A stretch of DNA of 7,672 bases from Lentimicrobiaceae bacterium (GCA_009787675.1 WQSU01000117.1:1-7672), one strand, 5' to 3'; shown: positions 1 through 7,542, counted from the stretch's first letter. The notes: generated from the sequence alone by a model not told the origin. Numbers and translations: made by a program.

Positions 1-1326
1 TTTCTCAATATCTTTCCACATGTGGATAATCCCTTTTATTTTCTGAGACTCTTTTTTGTTGTTGAACTTTTCTAAATCCTTTCCTTTAGAAATATTGCCA
101 TTCAGCAGAGCATCAAGATCTAGCAATGTTTTGAACCGCTTGCTATCAAGTACAAAATTATAATCTACAGCAGTCATTTCCAGTAGTAGTTTAAAAATAT
201 GTGGAAACATACTATATGTGGGAAAAATACAATCAACGTTTAGAAAATCTTCTAAAGATCTACGCTGTATCTCATATCTTTCCATATAAGAAGCCGACAA
301 ATCCCTCCCTCCATCCATGATTATTTTTCCCTCACTATCTTCAAATACACTGTCAAACTTTCTGTTAAAAGCAAAATACTCTTTGAGCATATCAGCAAAA
401 TCTTCAGCTATTTTTTCTGTTACAAGATAAGCTTCGTTTGGTCTGTAAATAAATGATTCTTGGATAAGCTCTGGAATCCCCTTATTCTGTGACTGTAAAG
501 ATTTTTCCGCATTCCTTAATAAATCGCTAAAGTCCCTTTGTATAACGTTTTCTGCCCTTAATACAGAACGACATAAATATATAAAAAATTCAAGATTTCT
601 GTTGAAAATCATTGGATGCATCAACGTCCTTAATTCATTAATGAAGTAGTAACCTGCATTTCTCGCCTTTTCTGCGATATTCTCTATTCGTTCAAGGTTG
701 ACCACTTCTTGGGAGGGATGCTTTGCCCTCTTTTTTTTCAACGAGGTGCAGTAATCGTTATGTAGATTTTTGATGAAAATCTTGCATTCTTCAGAAATAG
801 GCATCTTCTGTAAATAAACATCATCTATTCCCTTGATAATGTCCTCTACATTAAAAAAGTAACAAATATCAAGGAATATGTTTGATGGAGAATGATAAAA
901 ATCTACCGTCTTAACGCTTTTTTTGTCTGCGATTTCATACAGTTGATCCCCAATTTTTTTTTCTTTTTTATCTTCCTGGCTATCGCCTTGAATGACTCTA
1001 CGAAACCTATCTACATGTTGCTTACCGTCTCCCTGAAATCCAACTATGTTCAATATTTCTACCCATGGAATATCTTTTGTATCAACAAAATCTACTTGGA
1101 GAGACAGTTTGTACAACAAGCGCAAATCTCTGTTTTTGAAATCGAATGACACTGTGAATGTTTCTTCAAGGCTCTCTGGGAGTCGCGTATTTTCTAAACA
1201 CTCAACAAGGTTTTCTATTTTAAAGACCAAATCTTCCCCGTAATTCGGTAACATACCTGCTAATAAGTTTCCTGCAAGGCTGTTTATTTTGTCAATACAA
1301 TATGTATATTTTTCCTCAGCTGACAT
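1..1326 (-). CDS. Unrecognised, mostly helical protein, C-terminus beyond the window
   Basis: The minus-strand frame opens at an ATG (1326-1324) and stays open for 442 codons to the window edge, so the protein is at least 442 residues and its C-terminus is missing. An in-frame TAA six bases before the ATG rules out a longer N-terminus. I do not recognise the family. There is no signal peptide, no clear membrane segment, no Walker motif and no nuclease motif that I can identify. Residues 1-110 look mixed alpha/beta. A charged linker rich in D, E and K lies near 113-125, a basic patch (KKKRAKH) at 197-203, and the rest is mostly amphipathic helix. An LRTLMHP segment at 232-238 has an R-x3-H spacing, which does not match the HEPN R-x4-6-H motif. 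It begins 7 bases after the small gene upstream and is probably cotranscribed and translationally coupled with it. The reading frame is well supported; the function is unknown. Confidence 0.85.
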   Translation of the reverse strand, partial: MSAEEKYTYCIDKINSLAGNLLAGMLPNYGEDLVFKIENLVECLENTRLPESLEETFTVSFDFKNRDLRLLYKLSLQVDFVDTKDIPWVEILNIVGFQGDGKQHVDRFRRVIQGDSQEDKKEKKIGDQLYEIADKKSVKTVDFYHSPSNIFLDICYFFNVEDIIKGIDDVYLQKMPISEECKIFIKNLHNDYCTSLKKKRAKHPSQEVVNLERIENIAEKARNAGYYFINELRTLMHPMIFNRNLEFFIYLCRSVLRAENVIQRDFSDLLRNAEKSLQSQNKGIPELIQESFIYRPNEAYLVTEKIAEDFADMLKEYFAFNRKFDSVFEDSEGKIIMDGGRDLSASYMERYEIQRRSLEDFLNVDCIFPTYSMFPHIFKLLLEMTAVDYNFVLDSKRFKTLLDLDALLNGNISKGKDLEKFNNKKESQKIKGIIHMWKDIEK

Positions 1327-1333
1327 GCTTTAC

Positions 1334-1726
1334 CTACTTAGTTAACACTTTTACGTAACCCTTTTTCTCTGTTTCTTCTTGCAATAGAGAGATGATAAAT
1401 TTTTTCATTTGAGCTGAATAACTTCGTGGTTTCCCTAGGGATGTCCCTACTCCTTTTCTCAGAGATACATTCATCTTCTTTGTTATACTATGCTGCTTGT
1501 TCGCAGTTATTCTTTTTAGTACGCCACTTGGCACAACTATTTCCTTTTTGCTTTCTACCAATTTGTTTTCCACCAAAAAAACACGACCGACTCCAGTAAT
1601 GTCATAAGGTTCTATTTTGTTAATTTTCGCACAAGACAGGTACTCGTAGTTTCGTTGTGCATACAAAGCCTTGTTCCCCACGACAATTTTGATGCTTGGT
1701 TGTTTCGTTTTCACAGTTGTAGACAT
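1334..1726 (-). CDS. Small, strongly basic hypothetical protein (130 aa)
   Basis: The start chosen is the ATG at 1726-1724, giving MSTTVKTKQ and 130 residues. An upstream in-frame TTG at 1732 adds only two residues and is less likely. The protein has about 26 Lys/Arg against about 9 Asp/Glu, so it is strongly positively charged. Residues 10-70 look beta-rich (IKIVVGNKAL, GRVFLVENK, KEIVVPSGVLKR), the middle is a basic, polar stretch (about 74-105), and the C-terminus is helical (QMKKFIISLLQEETEKK). There is no signal peptide, helix-turn-helix or catalytic motif that I can identify. The charge would suit nucleic-acid binding, but that is inference. It is the first gene of a two-gene unit with the large protein downstream, seven bases apart, and has its own Bacteroidota-type promoter about 50 bases upstream. 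It could be a regulator, an antitoxin-like partner or a structural subunit; nothing in the sequence decides among these. Confidence 0.75.
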   Translation of the reverse strand: MSTTVKTKQPSIKIVVGNKALYAQRNYEYLSCAKINKIEPYDITGVGRVFLVENKLVESKKEIVVPSGVLKRITANKQHSITKKMNVSLRKGVGTSLGKPRSYSAQMKKFIISLLQEETEKKGYVKVLTK

Positions 1727-1774
1727 AATCAATAAATTAAAATTTTACACATGATAATAAGAAATAAAACTCAA

Positions 1775-1808
1775 CAAAGATACAAAAAATAAATGGAATA
1801 TCACAAAA
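1775..1808 (-). promoter_or_regulatory. Bacteroidota-type promoter for the small basic gene unit
   Basis: Read on the minus strand, TTTTG (1808-1804) is followed after 21 bases by TATCTTTG (1782-1775), an exact match to the TAnnTTTG -7 element used by Bacteroidota. Transcription would start near 1769, leaving a leader of about 40 bases before the ATG at 1726. Position and spacing support it; no experimental evidence is available. Confidence 0.65.
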
Positions 1809-1811
1809 CAA

Positions 1812-1827
1812 TTGGCCGATTTGCCAA
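1812..1827. repeat. Short inverted repeat beside the leftward promoter
   Basis: TTGGC (1812-1816) and GCCAA (1823-1827) form a perfect 5-base inverted repeat around a 6-base spacer, GC-rich for this region. It sits just upstream of the -33 element of the leftward promoter (1804-1808), where a regulator could bind. The arms are short and chance is possible. Confidence 0.25.
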
Positions 1828-2009
1828 CAAATTGCTGTTAATTAATCAAATACCGCACGTAGCTGTATGAAAATAGTTCAAAGCATTAAAAAATACCCAA
1901 TATCGTTGTTATATAAAATTTAGTACTTCTGTCAACAACCCTCATAATGTTTTCATTTTTAGGAAATCATATTTAATATGGGACTTCTAAACAATTCCAA
2001 AAAAAATCG

Positions 2010-2017
2010 TATCTTTG
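2010..2017 (+). promoter_or_regulatory. -7 promoter element for the PIN/zinc gene
   Basis: TATCTTTG at 2010-2017 matches the Bacteroidota -7 consensus exactly and ends 22 bases before the ATG at 2040, so the leader would be about 15-20 bases. No good TTTG -33 element lies at the usual distance upstream (about 1983-1992), so the promoter may be weak or need an activator. The same octamer also occurs twice inside the downstream gene, so the call rests on position. Confidence 0.55.
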
Positions 2018-2039
2018 CATTCAAATCATACGCAGAAAC

Positions 2040-3731
2040 ATGAATACAGATAGCATTAAACATTATTCACTAACAGACGAAAGAGAAAAATTTCTTTGGA
2101 AAAATGCAATTATCGTCTTTGACTCTTCAGCACTGCTAAACTTCTATCTTTTACCCAAGTCCGAAAGGAGTAGAATATACGCTGAAATTTTCGACAAGCT
2201 TACAAACAGATTGTGGATGCCTTTTCAAGTGCAGTATGAATACCTAAAGAACAGAGAAAAAAGTATTATCAACCCCATTTCAGAAAAATATCAACCTCTT
2301 GAACAGAAAGTAAAAGAGTTTGATAATATTGGCTCAAATTTACTAAAGAAAATAGATGAAATATCGAGAGAATCACAAAAAAATGACAAACATCCGCACA
2401 TAGAACAATCAAAAATTAATGAGTTCAAAGAAATTATTGAAAACTTCTTGAAACAAACTGAATCTTTCGAAAATCAAGTTGTAAAACAAATAGAGGACGC
2501 AAAAAACGAAGTGTTAGCTGTAAAAGATTCGGATGATGTTTTAGAGGCATTAAAAAAGTCATTTGAAGTTGGCAGAGAATACGCTTACAATGAAATACTG
2601 GAAATAACAAAAGAAGGCAAACACCGCTACAATTTCGAGATCCCTCCTGGTTATGGCGACTCAAAAGAGAAAAAAGGTTTTCAGATCTTTGGAGATTTAA
2701 TAATCTGGAAACAAATTTTAGAGTATTCAAAAGAGAATAAAAAGTCAATTCTTTTTATCACAGATGATATTACGAAAGAAGAAGATTGGTGCTACAAGGA
2801 TAAAAAAGAGAACGACCGTATTGATCGTCCGAGAGAGGAGTTAATTAAAGAGATGAAGGATTATTCAAATACTGATTTCTGGATGTATAGTCTGACACAA
2901 TTTTTACATAATGCCAATAAATATCTACAGTCCAAAATAAAGGATAGTACAATTCAAAATTTATCATACTTGTTGGCTACAAAAAACAAAAAAGAGGATT
3001 ATTTCAAGTTTAAGTGCAATAAATGTGGGAGGACACATAGATATCTTGAACGGGATCTTGATTTAGAATTTGAATGTGTAGGCAGTTCTGAAAGAAATAT
3101 GGGAGCAGAAAATCAATATACTGCCACAGAATATTTTGAATGTAAGTGCGGAAATGATATTTATGCCACCTTCGAAGTTTGGGAATATCCTATGGGAGTT
3201 CACAACTACAATTCTGTTGAAATAGAAGGAGCTGATTTAATAGAGTCGTTTTATTTCACGATAGATTTTCATGAGAGGCCTGATAACGATGGATTCTATC
3301 TTTGCCATATTTGCGATGGAAACAATGATGGTATGGGTAATTATGTTGACTTTTATAAAGAGTTGCCGTTAGAGAATGAATATGACGATAGTAGTCCTAT
3401 TTGTAAATATAAGTTTGTATTTGCGGGGAATTGCCAATGCTGTGATACACTACACATTATATGCCCAGAATGTAAGTCAGTTATTGCATTAGATATAGAC
3501 GGTGAAAATACTGAATGTGAAAGCGGTTGCGGATTAACGTTTCACAAAAAAATGGGCAACACGCCTGATACACAAAATCATTTTACTTTAAAACTTATTG
3601 ATCACAGAAAAATCAAATGTCGATCATGCGAAGATATCTTTGTTGATAGAAAAGAAATTGGACTTTGTGAAAAATGTAACTTGGAATTAAATTTTGAACA
3701 AGAAAAAGTTGAAGATAGTGCAAACAAATAG
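2040..3731 (+). CDS. PIN-like nuclease with zinc-ribbon C-terminal half
   Basis: This encodes a predicted 563-residue cytoplasmic metal-dependent nuclease. The N-terminus matches the PIN-like (PIN_8 type) family: IIVFDSSALLNFYL at 24-37 carries the first acid D28, and FQVQYEYLKNREKS at 62-75 carries E67. A charged, heptad-like helical insert occupies about 80-175. FGDLIIWKQIL at 217-227 gives D219, and ILFITDDITKEEDW at 237-250 gives D242 and D243. These acids would form the active site. A helical segment (264-300) leads to a second half rich in cysteine pairs: C326/C329, C368/C370, C422/C425, C465/C467/C468, C475/C478, C493/C497, C527/C530 and C543/C546. These would suit three or more zinc ribbons, presumably for nucleic-acid or protein binding. 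The start is the first ATG, 22 bases after a -7 element. The gene is monocistronic, divergent from the left unit and convergent with the Gabija-like pair. PIN domains cut mostly RNA; the substrate here is unknown. A defence role is inferred from its neighbours. Confidence 0.85.
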   Translation: MNTDSIKHYSLTDEREKFLWKNAIIVFDSSALLNFYLLPKSERSRIYAEIFDKLTNRLWMPFQVQYEYLKNREKSIINPISEKYQPLEQKVKEFDNIGSNLLKKIDEISRESQKNDKHPHIEQSKINEFKEIIENFLKQTESFENQVVKQIEDAKNEVLAVKDSDDVLEALKKSFEVGREYAYNEILEITKEGKHRYNFEIPPGYGDSKEKKGFQIFGDLIIWKQILEYSKENKKSILFITDDITKEEDWCYKDKKENDRIDRPREELIKEMKDYSNTDFWMYSLTQFLHNANKYLQSKIKDSTIQNLSYLLATKNKKEDYFKFKCNKCGRTHRYLERDLDLEFECVGSSERNMGAENQYTATEYFECKCGNDIYATFEVWEYPMGVHNYNSVEIEGADLIESFYFTIDFHERPDNDGFYLCHICDGNNDGMGNYVDFYKELPLENEYDDSSPICKYKFVFAGNCQCCDTLHIICPECKSVIALDIDGENTECESGCGLTFHKKMGNTPDTQNHFTLKLIDHRKIKCRSCEDIFVDRKEIGLCEKCNLELNFEQEKVEDSANK

Positions 3732-3747
3732 ATAAGATTTAGTTTAG

Positions 3748-3767
3748 TATTACACATTGTTGTAATA
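3748..3767. terminator. Weak hairpin between convergent genes
   Basis: TATTACA (3748-3754) and TGTAATA (3761-3767) are perfect 7-base arms around a 6-base loop. It lies between the stop of the PIN/zinc gene (3731) and the 3' end of the convergent helicase gene, overlapping the helicase stop codon. The stem is AT-rich and lacks a good U-tract on either side, so termination would be weak. It is listed because it is the only hairpin in the 18-base gap and its flanks. Confidence 0.3.
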
Positions 3768-4895
3768 TGCTATTCCTTCAATAACAGACCCCTCATTATT
3801 TTCAACCACAATTCCGACACTATGCCTTGCTCTTGTGATAGCGACGTACAGTTTTGAGCGACTTGTTTCTTTTAGTTCCGATTGATTATTTTTTATCCAC
3901 GCAAGCATTGGTGCTGTTGGATAAATGAGTACCCTATCAAATGAAAGACCTTTCGATTCTCCGAAATTTCTTACAGGATGATGGTTATTAACGACTACTT
4001 CGCTGTCCCACCTTAATTGCATGGGCTTATATTGCTGTAAATATCTTTCTATATCTTGTTTTTTTACAAATGCTATTCCAGTATGTGCTATTGTGTCGCT
4101 ATTCTGCGAGGTCGCACTTGGCAAACTCGAGAATAGCTTGTCTGAAAAATCACAAATTGTTTGATTGCACCTGAAACTAATATCCATACTTTCAAACTGG
4201 CAACAATTTTTTGGGCATTCTTGTTGAATAAATTCTATTATCTTTCCTCCCGAATATTTTGAGTATTTTTTTTCATTATGTGTCTGATAAACTACTTGGC
4301 GAGGGTCGCCAACTAATAAAACATTCGAATTGGATTTGAATAATAATTTTAGTAGTTCTAAGTCATAGCCTGCCAAATCCTGCACCTCGTCAATGAAAAT
4401 GTGAGAATAAATTCTCGAAATTCTATCTATTACTAATCCATCTGTTTTTTCGTTGCAACGAATTACAAATTTCGAAAGTTTGTCGGAATATATTTTTATT
4501 TGGGGGGTGAAATAATGCTGTATAAGTTCTGTTTCTTCCTTAAAATACACGGGTATCTCTTTTCCATTTTTTTTAAAACTATATTTAAACCCAGACTGTT
4601 TGTTTACCAAAATCAAACCCTTAATTTTATTTTCAAGCAAAACTCCCTGAAATGGTCTAACACCGTGCTTCAAGAGAAATGAAAACCAAGTTTGAACAAT
4701 AATATTTTCAGGAATGCAGGCGACTCCACATTGCTTAAAATTTTCTTCAATAATCTTTTTTCTGATTTCGCTTTCATTTGCTATTGTATAGGTTGTGATA
4801 AGCACTCTTGTGTTTTTGATTTTAAGTGCTTCTTCAACAAGTCGAGTAGTCTTACCTGACCCTGCTGTAGCAATAATGAGTTTATTGTTGTTCAT
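3750..4895 (-). CDS. gajB: Compact UvrD-like helicase, GajB-like (Gabija)
   Basis: This is a superfamily 1A helicase of 381 residues counted from the ATG at 4895. Motifs appear in order: Walker A ATAGSGKTT at 9-17, Walker B/motif II FIDEVQD at 167-173, motif III LLVGDPRQ at 193-200, motif IV SFRCNQTICDF at 240-250, motif V ESKGLSFDRVLI at 313-324, and motif VI YVAITRARHSVG at 350-361. All catalytic motifs look intact, so it should hydrolyse ATP. It is shorter than typical GajB (about 490 residues). There is no room for the Q motif before Walker A, and the 60 or so residues between motifs IV and V leave no space for a normal 2B domain. An ATG at 4910 would add MPSAP; I prefer 4895 because the first beta strand begins directly there and the overlap is then 14 rather than 29 bases. 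The overlap with the upstream OLD nuclease gene implies translational coupling. The pair matches Gabija, where GajB works with the GajA nuclease against phage. It could instead be a related but distinct OLD/UvrD pair. Confidence 0.82.
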   Translation of the reverse strand: MNNNKLIIATAGSGKTTRLVEEALKIKNTRVLITTYTIANESEIRKKIIEENFKQCGVACIPENIIVQTWFSFLLKHGVRPFQGVLLENKIKGLILVNKQSGFKYSFKKNGKEIPVYFKEETELIQHYFTPQIKIYSDKLSKFVIRCNEKTDGLVIDRISRIYSHIFIDEVQDLAGYDLELLKLLFKSNSNVLLVGDPRQVVYQTHNEKKYSKYSGGKIIEFIQQECPKNCCQFESMDISFRCNQTICDFSDKLFSSLPSATSQNSDTIAHTGIAFVKKQDIERYLQQYKPMQLRWDSEVVVNNHHPVRNFGESKGLSFDRVLIYPTAPMLAWIKNNQSELKETSRSKLYVAITRARHSVGIVVENNEGSVIEGIAYYNNV

Positions 4896-6528
4896 CGGAG
4901 CTGATGGCATCTAATATATATTGAGGGAAACAAAGAGTTTCTGATGTGTCAAAAATCTTCAAGGCACACTCTGTTTTGTTGGATCTCATATACATGAGTA
5001 ATGCCTCATCCGTATCATAAGATTTTCCAAAAATAGTATTCATTTTGTTGCGACTGTTCGTTTTGAAAAATTTTGGCTCAAGTGTATTATAATTGAATTT
5101 TTCTAAACTGCCAGTATCAATGTCTTCATCGAAACAAATCTTGATAGAATCTTTCTCATTCTCGCCTAAATAATCTTCATATTTCTTTTTCAAGGCTTCG
5201 ATATTGCCATCAGTATCTGTAACAACAGCAACACGCTTTTGAATTTTCTCTGCAATTTCCAAAAAGCGAAGAAATGAGGTGCCAACGGAAATAACATCTA
5301 TACCATCTTCAATCGGTAGTTTCCCCTCATTATTTACCATATATGCTTTTTGAACGACCAATTCGTCAGAATCTCCCTCGACCAAGATTGCTTTTTTACA
5401 CAAGATCAATCGCAGTGTGTCGTAACCAGACAGTTTCTCGAAAAAACGAAACGTATCGGGCGATAAATCTGTTAATCGTACCGTTTCTCCATTATTAAGC
5501 AAAATAAGATTTTCTAATCCTAGTTTGTTTGCAACAAAACTACTATGTGTAGAAATCAGTATTTGTTTCTCGCTATTATCTTGAACAATATCTTTTATCA
5601 ATTGATTTAGCTTTGTATGTGACAAATGATTCTCAGGCTCTTCAAGTAAAATAATATTTGCTGTTTTTGCTTTTTTGTGTCCCAGTGCTAATTTTGTTTT
5701 TACTAAGCACTGTTCGCCTTTTCCTATATTGTGAAAAGGGATATCCTCTATATACGTTATCAAACTGTTTTCCCAAGCATTTTTTGAAGATAACTCGACC
5801 GATAGTTCTACTTTTTTGTCAGAAATCTGCGAAGCATTTTTTATCTTTTCATTGATTTCTGAAATTGCAGAATTCCCAATAAACGTATCTTTCATTTGCC
5901 GGTGTGCCTGCGAAATTTTTACCGTTTCTTCCGAGTTCAAAAAATCTTTTACTATACGAGAAATATAGATATCTGAACCGTTCTGTAATTTATTGCTTGC
6001 AGAATCAATCAATGCGGATTTAATGGGAATGGTTTTAGGTGTAATACTTTCATCTCTTGCGAAACTCGTCCACGAAATCTTATAGTATTCTATTGGTAAC
6101 GTTTTAATATCGCCTATTTCCACCAATTTAGCGTATTCTTCGTTGAAATCTTGGTCAAATTCTATCTTCAACGAGAAGCCCCTTGCATTGCTTCTTTGAG
6201 AATTTCCGTTACCAAAAAATGCTTCATCTACATCATCACCAGATATCCAAACTTCAATTAAAACATGTGGTGGTGGTAATGCTTCTTCTGTTCCTAAACT
6301 TTCAATGTATTCTTTAACTGCTCCATAGTTGAAAATGTATTGGCTTAGTTCGTTTCTCAAATACCTTCCATTATATAAACCTGTTAGTGCAAGATGAATG
6401 GCTTCTATAATAGTTGATTTTCCAGCTTCGTTATTTCCAACAAGAATATTTGCTCCTTCATTTAAGGTTAAATCGAATGAACCCTTGAATATTTTGAAGT
6501 TCTCTATGTGTACTTTTTCTATGTGCAT
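4882..6528 (-). CDS. gajA: OLD-family ATPase/Toprim nuclease, GajA-like (Gabija)
   Basis: This is a 548-residue overcoming-lysogenization-defect (OLD) family protein. The N-terminal ABC/SMC-like ATPase has Walker A VGNNEAGKST at 30-39 (K37), a degenerate signature IGKGEQ at 268-273, Walker B IILLEEPE at 292-299 and the switch histidine in ISTHSS (H328). The sequence between Walker A and the signature (about 100-260) would carry the dimerization part. A C-terminal Toprim nuclease domain follows: KKAILVEGDSDE at 378-389 (E384), VVTDTDGN at 435-442 (D438, D440) and a TLEP motif around 482-485. The length is close to known GajA (about 580). An in-frame GTG at 6543 would add five residues, but the -7 promoter element covers it, so the ATG at 6528 is the usable start. 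Its partner is the overlapping UvrD-like helicase gene, as in class 2 OLD/Gabija operons. In that system GajA forms the DNA-nicking core controlled by nucleotide binding. All key residues seem present, so it should be active. Confidence 0.87.
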   Translation of the reverse strand: MHIEKVHIENFKIFKGSFDLTLNEGANILVGNNEAGKSTIIEAIHLALTGLYNGRYLRNELSQYIFNYGAVKEYIESLGTEEALPPPHVLIEVWISGDDVDEAFFGNGNSQRSNARGFSLKIEFDQDFNEEYAKLVEIGDIKTLPIEYYKISWTSFARDESITPKTIPIKSALIDSASNKLQNGSDIYISRIVKDFLNSEETVKISQAHRQMKDTFIGNSAISEINEKIKNASQISDKKVELSVELSSKNAWENSLITYIEDIPFHNIGKGEQCLVKTKLALGHKKAKTANIILLEEPENHLSHTKLNQLIKDIVQDNSEKQILISTHSSFVANKLGLENLILLNNGETVRLTDLSPDTFRFFEKLSGYDTLRLILCKKAILVEGDSDELVVQKAYMVNNEGKLPIEDGIDVISVGTSFLRFLEIAEKIQKRVAVVTDTDGNIEALKKKYEDYLGENEKDSIKICFDEDIDTGSLEKFNYNTLEPKFFKTNSRNKMNTIFGKSYDTDEALLMYMRSNKTECALKIFDTSETLCFPQYILDAISSDEQQ

Positions 6529-6542
6529 TTTGCTATTTTTCA

Positions 6543-6574
6543 CAAAGATACTAAAAAAATCACAATTAACAAAA
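6543..6574 (-). promoter_or_regulatory. Bacteroidota-type promoter for the Gabija-like operon
   Basis: On the minus strand TTTTG (6574-6570) is followed after exactly 19 bases by TATCTTTG (6550-6543), a textbook match with ideal spacing. The expected transcription start near 6537 leaves only about 5-10 bases before the ATG at 6528, so the message would have almost no leader. It sits in the gap behind the integrase gene, so the operon does not depend on integrase transcription. Confidence 0.75.
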
Positions 6575-6602
6575 TAAAGTTACATAAGACACAAGTCGAA
6601 AT

Positions 6603-6616
6603 GACAATTTTTTGTC
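6603..6616 (-). terminator. Possible weak hairpin at the integrase gene end
   Basis: GACAA and TTGTC form a 5-base stem with a 4-base loop at the integrase stop codon. The stem is short and no strong U-tract follows, so read-through into the Gabija-like genes is likely. Confidence 0.2.
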
Positions 6617-7542
6617 TACCTCAAAATTTTCGCCATCTGCTCAATACACTTCCTCTTTTGCTCCAAATTGGGGTGAACATACAGATTCAGCGTGGTGCTG
6701 ATGTTCGAATGACCGAGAATCACGCTGACTGTTTTGTAATCGCACTTGCTTTCGATGCATCTTGTGGCAAAACTATGGCGTAAGCCGTGAAATTTTAGTT
6801 CGGGAATGTTTAGTGTTTGCATTAGTTTTTTGTAGTAATTTCGGTAGGTTCGGGGCTCTGTGGGCTTGGTGTCGTTGGTTAGAACGAAAAAGTTGTTGTT
6901 CACTATTTTTTTTATGGGTTTTAGGATTTTCAATAAATCTTTTGTGATTGGAATGTCTCGAATGGAGTTTTTGGTTTTAGGCGTATCAATTACAAGTTCG
7001 GTGTGTTTACTACCATTTTCCAAGATATAAATGCGTTGTATGGTTTGGCGAACGCTAATTATTCCTGTTTCAACGTCGATGTCATTCCAAGTTAAAGCAC
7101 AAATTTCGCCAATGCGTATGCCGGTGCTTAGGCAGATATAGACACCCAGGTTTTTGAATGTGAAATGTTCTTGAATATGTGTCATTATTTTTTTTTGATT
7201 GGCTTTGCTTAGAACTTCAACGCTTTCTTTTTCTCGTTGTGTCGGAAATTGCACGTCAAACGGCTGATATTTCAAAAACTTGTTTTTTGCACCAAATCTC
7301 AAAACCATTTTTAAGACAATTAAAATATCTTTGATAGATTTTTGGCTCAATCCTTCGCCCAATTTTTGAAAAATGAATGTTTGCACATCAATTTCTTTAA
7401 CGCTGTATTTGTTGCCAAACGCTGGCAACAAATGGTTTTCGAGCAATAGCACGTATGCCGAATAACTTGATTTTTTTACATACTGTTTTTTGTCGGTTTT
7501 CCATAACTCAACAACCTCTACAATTTTTTTTTGTGTTTTCAT
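6616..7542 (-). CDS. Tyrosine recombinase (phage-type integrase)
   Basis: This encodes a complete 308-residue site-specific recombinase that would cut and rejoin DNA at attachment sites through a covalent phosphotyrosine. The N-terminal SAM-like/core-binding domain spans about residues 5-90 (helical, including SYSAYVLLLENHLLPAFG). The catalytic domain runs from about 108 to the end and shows every active-site residue: R143 in TGIRIGEICALTW, the probable lysine K189 in TPKTKNSIRDIPI, H252 and R255 in HGLRHSFAT, H278 in GHSNISTTLNLY, and the nucleophile Y288. The length is normal for the family and there is no frameshift. The start is the ATG at 7542, with a promoter about 30 bases upstream. 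The gene lies with its 5' end toward the right edge, next to a cluster of half-sites and a composition shift, as expected for an integrase beside its own attachment site. It probably mobilises the island. A chromosomal XerC/D role is less likely because of the cargo context and the Tn916/phage-like IPI and HGLRHSFA motifs. Confidence 0.93.
   Translation of the reverse strand: MKTQKKIVEVVELWKTDKKQYVKKSSYSAYVLLLENHLLPAFGNKYSVKEIDVQTFIFQKLGEGLSQKSIKDILIVLKMVLRFGAKNKFLKYQPFDVQFPTQREKESVEVLSKANQKKIMTHIQEHFTFKNLGVYICLSTGIRIGEICALTWNDIDVETGIISVRQTIQRIYILENGSKHTELVIDTPKTKNSIRDIPITKDLLKILKPIKKIVNNNFFVLTNDTKPTEPRTYRNYYKKLMQTLNIPELKFHGLRHSFATRCIESKCDYKTVSVILGHSNISTTLNLYVHPNLEQKRKCIEQMAKILR

Larger units (their letters stand above)
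1727..2039. other. Divergent intergenic region (313 bases)
   Basis: This very AT-rich stretch separates the leftward two-gene unit from the rightward PIN/zinc gene. It contains the promoters of both, listed separately, and a short inverted repeat at 1812-1827. I see no ORF worth calling, no tRNA-like fold, no CRISPR-like repeat, and no convincing terminator. The middle part (about 1830-2005) holds nothing that I can assign. Confidence 0.7.

Noticed and set aside
232..730. HEPN RNase motif in the large unknown protein
   Set aside because: The only candidate, LRTLMHP at residues 232-238, has R-x3-H spacing rather than R-x4-6-H and no second supporting feature.
892..1243. Plus-strand open frames of 85 and 65 codons
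   Set aside because: They lie opposite the long leftward gene, are low-complexity (poly-F) and have no promoter or homology signal; they are shadows.
2434..2748. Minus-strand 104-codon open frame
   Set aside because: It lies antisense to the helical insert of the PIN/zinc gene and has leucine-rich shadow composition.
3297..3642. Two further TATCTTTG octamers (3297-3304 and 3635-3642)
   Set aside because: Both lie inside the PIN/zinc coding region with no gene start downstream on that strand; chance matches in AT-rich DNA.
4500..4682. Plus-strand 60-codon open frame
   Set aside because: It lies antisense to the helicase coding region with no support of its own.
5658..5855. Plus-strand 65-codon open frame
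   Set aside because: It lies antisense to the OLD nuclease gene around Walker B; a hydrophobic shadow, not a membrane protein.
6508..6947. Plus-strand open frames of 91 and 61 codons
   Set aside because: They lie antisense to the integrase catalytic domain and the promoter of the Gabija-like operon.
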